DNA of 64,000 nucleotides from Selaginella moellendorffii (taxonomy: Eukaryota; Streptophyta; Lycopodiopsida; Selaginellales; Selaginellaceae): the NCBI RefSeq assembly GCF_000143415.4, contig NW_003314263.1, positions 3,854,451-3,918,450 of the forward strand, given 5' to 3'. Both the position numbers and the translations under genes were made by a program. The notes under the pieces are model-generated. The model was not told where the DNA came from. It saw only the letters and a program-made list of their open reading frames with translations, and did no database searches. This document shows positions 62,301-64,000 of the stretch, piece by piece. Every line of letters begins with the position of its first letter. Position 1 is the stretch's first letter.

Positions 62301-64000
62301 GAGAAAAGGTGGAATAAAAATTGAAGGCACCACCAATGGCATATAGTTATCAAAATCAGTTCTACAAAGTAAAAAGAAGTTGTTTTTAAGGTAATATTGA
62401 AAATGTAAATATCAAAATGCCAAGTCATCAACAAGTGATATAAAATTTTTAAACTCATTATGAAGCTTTCAAATTCACAACTCAACTTTTTAAGCTTCAC
62501 AAACTTCATATAGAGAGGTATATTTAGCATTGTTCTTTATGGACACTGAATATTAACCATAATAATTGCTAAAGGTATAAAATCTTTATCTATAAAATCC
62601 AATAGTGCTAGAACAATAGACATCTCAAGAATATAAAAAGGAAAAAGGGAGAAAAAATTGATAAAAAGCATCAATGTCAATCATGAAACTTTTTAAGCAA
62701 TTAACAATCTTAAAGTTCTATATCACAAGCTTTAAAGACCATTAAGCAATATAACTAATTAAGTTCTTCCGCTTTAATAATGAAGTGACAATAACATAAT
62801 TTCCCTCTAACAATGTTGAAAGACCATGTGAAGTTTTTCAAAACCCTAAATTGCTATTAAACACTCTTTTATTGTGGAGTAATTTATCTTTACTAATTGT
62901 AATGTATAGTTAATATACAATAGCTACCATAAATCTTTGTAAGGTATAGAGAAATAAGAGAAACTCTATTTGTACTCACACTTCATTCTAAAGCACTAAG
63001 TGTTTATCCTTGAAGGCCTACATGAGGTCCGAATAGAAGTAAAGAAGATATGAAACAACCTCATAATCGCAAAGTGCATTAGAAAGTATAAGTTGAGAAT
63101 ATACTTTTATTTTATCAATATGATAAAGTTATATTTGTAGAGACCTTAATGGAATATCATAAATGTATCAAAAATAAACTCAAAAGAAAATTCTTATGAC
63201 GGAAACTCTAGTTTGTAAAAGAATATAGCAATAGTTATTATATATTGTGCAGCTAAGAGAGCAGCTTGCAAGTTACATAAAAAAGTTTAATATTTTTTAT
63301 TATTTTTAAGTTTTTTCCATATTTAATTTTTTATTTTAGAATATATTAAACTAAAATGGGGTATTATATAAATATTTGAATTTTATAACAAGTCAAAAAT
63401 ATATCATGTTTAAAATTTTTTTATTCTATCCCAAATTTTACCCACCATTAGCATTTTCTCAGCCAACTATTATAAAGAAAACATAATGTAATTATTTATC
63501 ATTAGAAGACTTTGTAAGAACTCACAGAATACTTAAATAATATATATATAGATGATACTTTTTCTCAGGCAAGAACTCAAGGGACTTAAACAATATACAC
63601 TTAATTTAGAATTATCAATGTTTCAGGTTATAACACAGAATATTTACTGACCCTAATTATACCTCCCAAGGATTTGGGACAAGTCATAAGAGAAGATTTA
63701 GAGCTTTACATGATTTAATAATTACGAATGCAGGAGATGGGCAAGATACTAACTCTTTATTTTATGCTGGTAGTATGAGAGTACAGTATCTTAATTTTGC
63801 TATTGATTATTCTTTGAAATTCCAAATAGATCTTTATTATTTGTTAGTACATCTAAAAGAGTTGATGTAAAACCTACAGATACTATAGCATGTTGGATTT
63901 TCTCTTTAAATATTGTGTATCTAATGTCAATTGAAATCTTCTATTTTGTGAAAATATACCATTTCCAAGTAATAAAATAGATCCAATCTCTCTTTTAGAA
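59384..64000. other. AT-rich terminal region, nothing supported
   Basis: About 4.6 kb, AT-rich and becoming more so after 62150. Short open frames occur (59989-60249 plus, 60599-60784 plus, 61953-62189 plus with a hydrophobic reading, 62261-62530 minus), but none shows a domain, splice logic or coding-like composition. The minus-strand stretch near 60030-59890 reads for about 60 residues like decayed coding sequence ('LYELLKASGILTLSIEA'). A stretch at 63650-63860 has fragments in shifting frames and may be a relic of a gene or element that continues past the right edge. No tRNA, array or terminal repeat was found. Confidence 0.5.

Overview
The window looks like nuclear DNA of a land plant, and the best fit is a lycophyte such as Selaginella. 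The reasons are an intronless DYW-type PPR gene, CELLULOSE SYNTHASE INTERACTIVE 1, an IRX9-like xylan glycosyltransferase, a WAT1/UMAMIT transporter, a BKI1/MAKR-like regulator and cytosolic ribosomal protein genes with telo-box promoters. Most introns are very short (about 45-110 nt, GT-AG). No homology search was run. All family names come from reading translated sequence, and exon joins were checked by eye for GT-AG borders and reading phase.

Layout. Positions 1-6.5 kb are a graveyard: a decayed PPR gene, shuffled direct and inverted repeats, a broken V-ATPase subunit H fragment and F-box-type sequence (one intact gene, one remnant). At 6.5-12.1 kb there are an orphan short ORF, an intact chloroplast-type gene (At4g37920 family), a broken orphan multi-exon gene, and a second broken V-ATPase H copy. 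At 12.1-14.3 kb the DNA is AT-rich and holds a tandem array of about 161 bp. At 14.3-20.4 kb there are a frameshifted P-loop NTPase, the intact V-ATPase subunit H gene, a double-SWIB-domain gene, and a degenerate tandem copy of that SWIB gene. 

At 20.4-41 kb the DNA is dense and mostly intact: a RING/coiled-coil protein, CSI1 (about 2,160 aa), a DYW PPR editing factor, a UMAMIT-type transporter, tRNA-Val(AAC), an ADP-ribose/CDP-alcohol diphosphatase, a head-to-head RPL23/RPL35 pair, an IRX9-like GT43 enzyme and a proline-rich orphan. A kinase-like gene broken by frameshifts follows, then an AT-rich block (42.1-43.6 kb). From 43.6 to 59.4 kb come a decayed orphan, a four-exon basic orphan protein, a MAKR-like gene, a second RPL35 gene, an 86-codon ORF, tRNA-Ser(TGA), a TEX2-like SMP-domain lipid-transfer protein, a large gene joining a ParB-like segment to a permuted N6/N4-type methyltransferase fold, and a TRAF-type zinc-finger gene. 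The last 4.6 kb are AT-rich and hold nothing I can name.

The genes do not form a pathway. The functional links are loose: CSI1 (cellulose) and the IRX9-like enzyme (xylan) both serve the cell wall; RPL23 and two RPL35 genes serve the ribosome. The most unusual gene is the ParB-like/methyltransferase fusion at 54.3-57.5 kb. The most striking genome-level signal is repeated partial duplication of local genes with introns retained (V-ATPase H, the SWIB gene, the 6.5 kb orphan), which implies DNA-level copying rather than retroposition.
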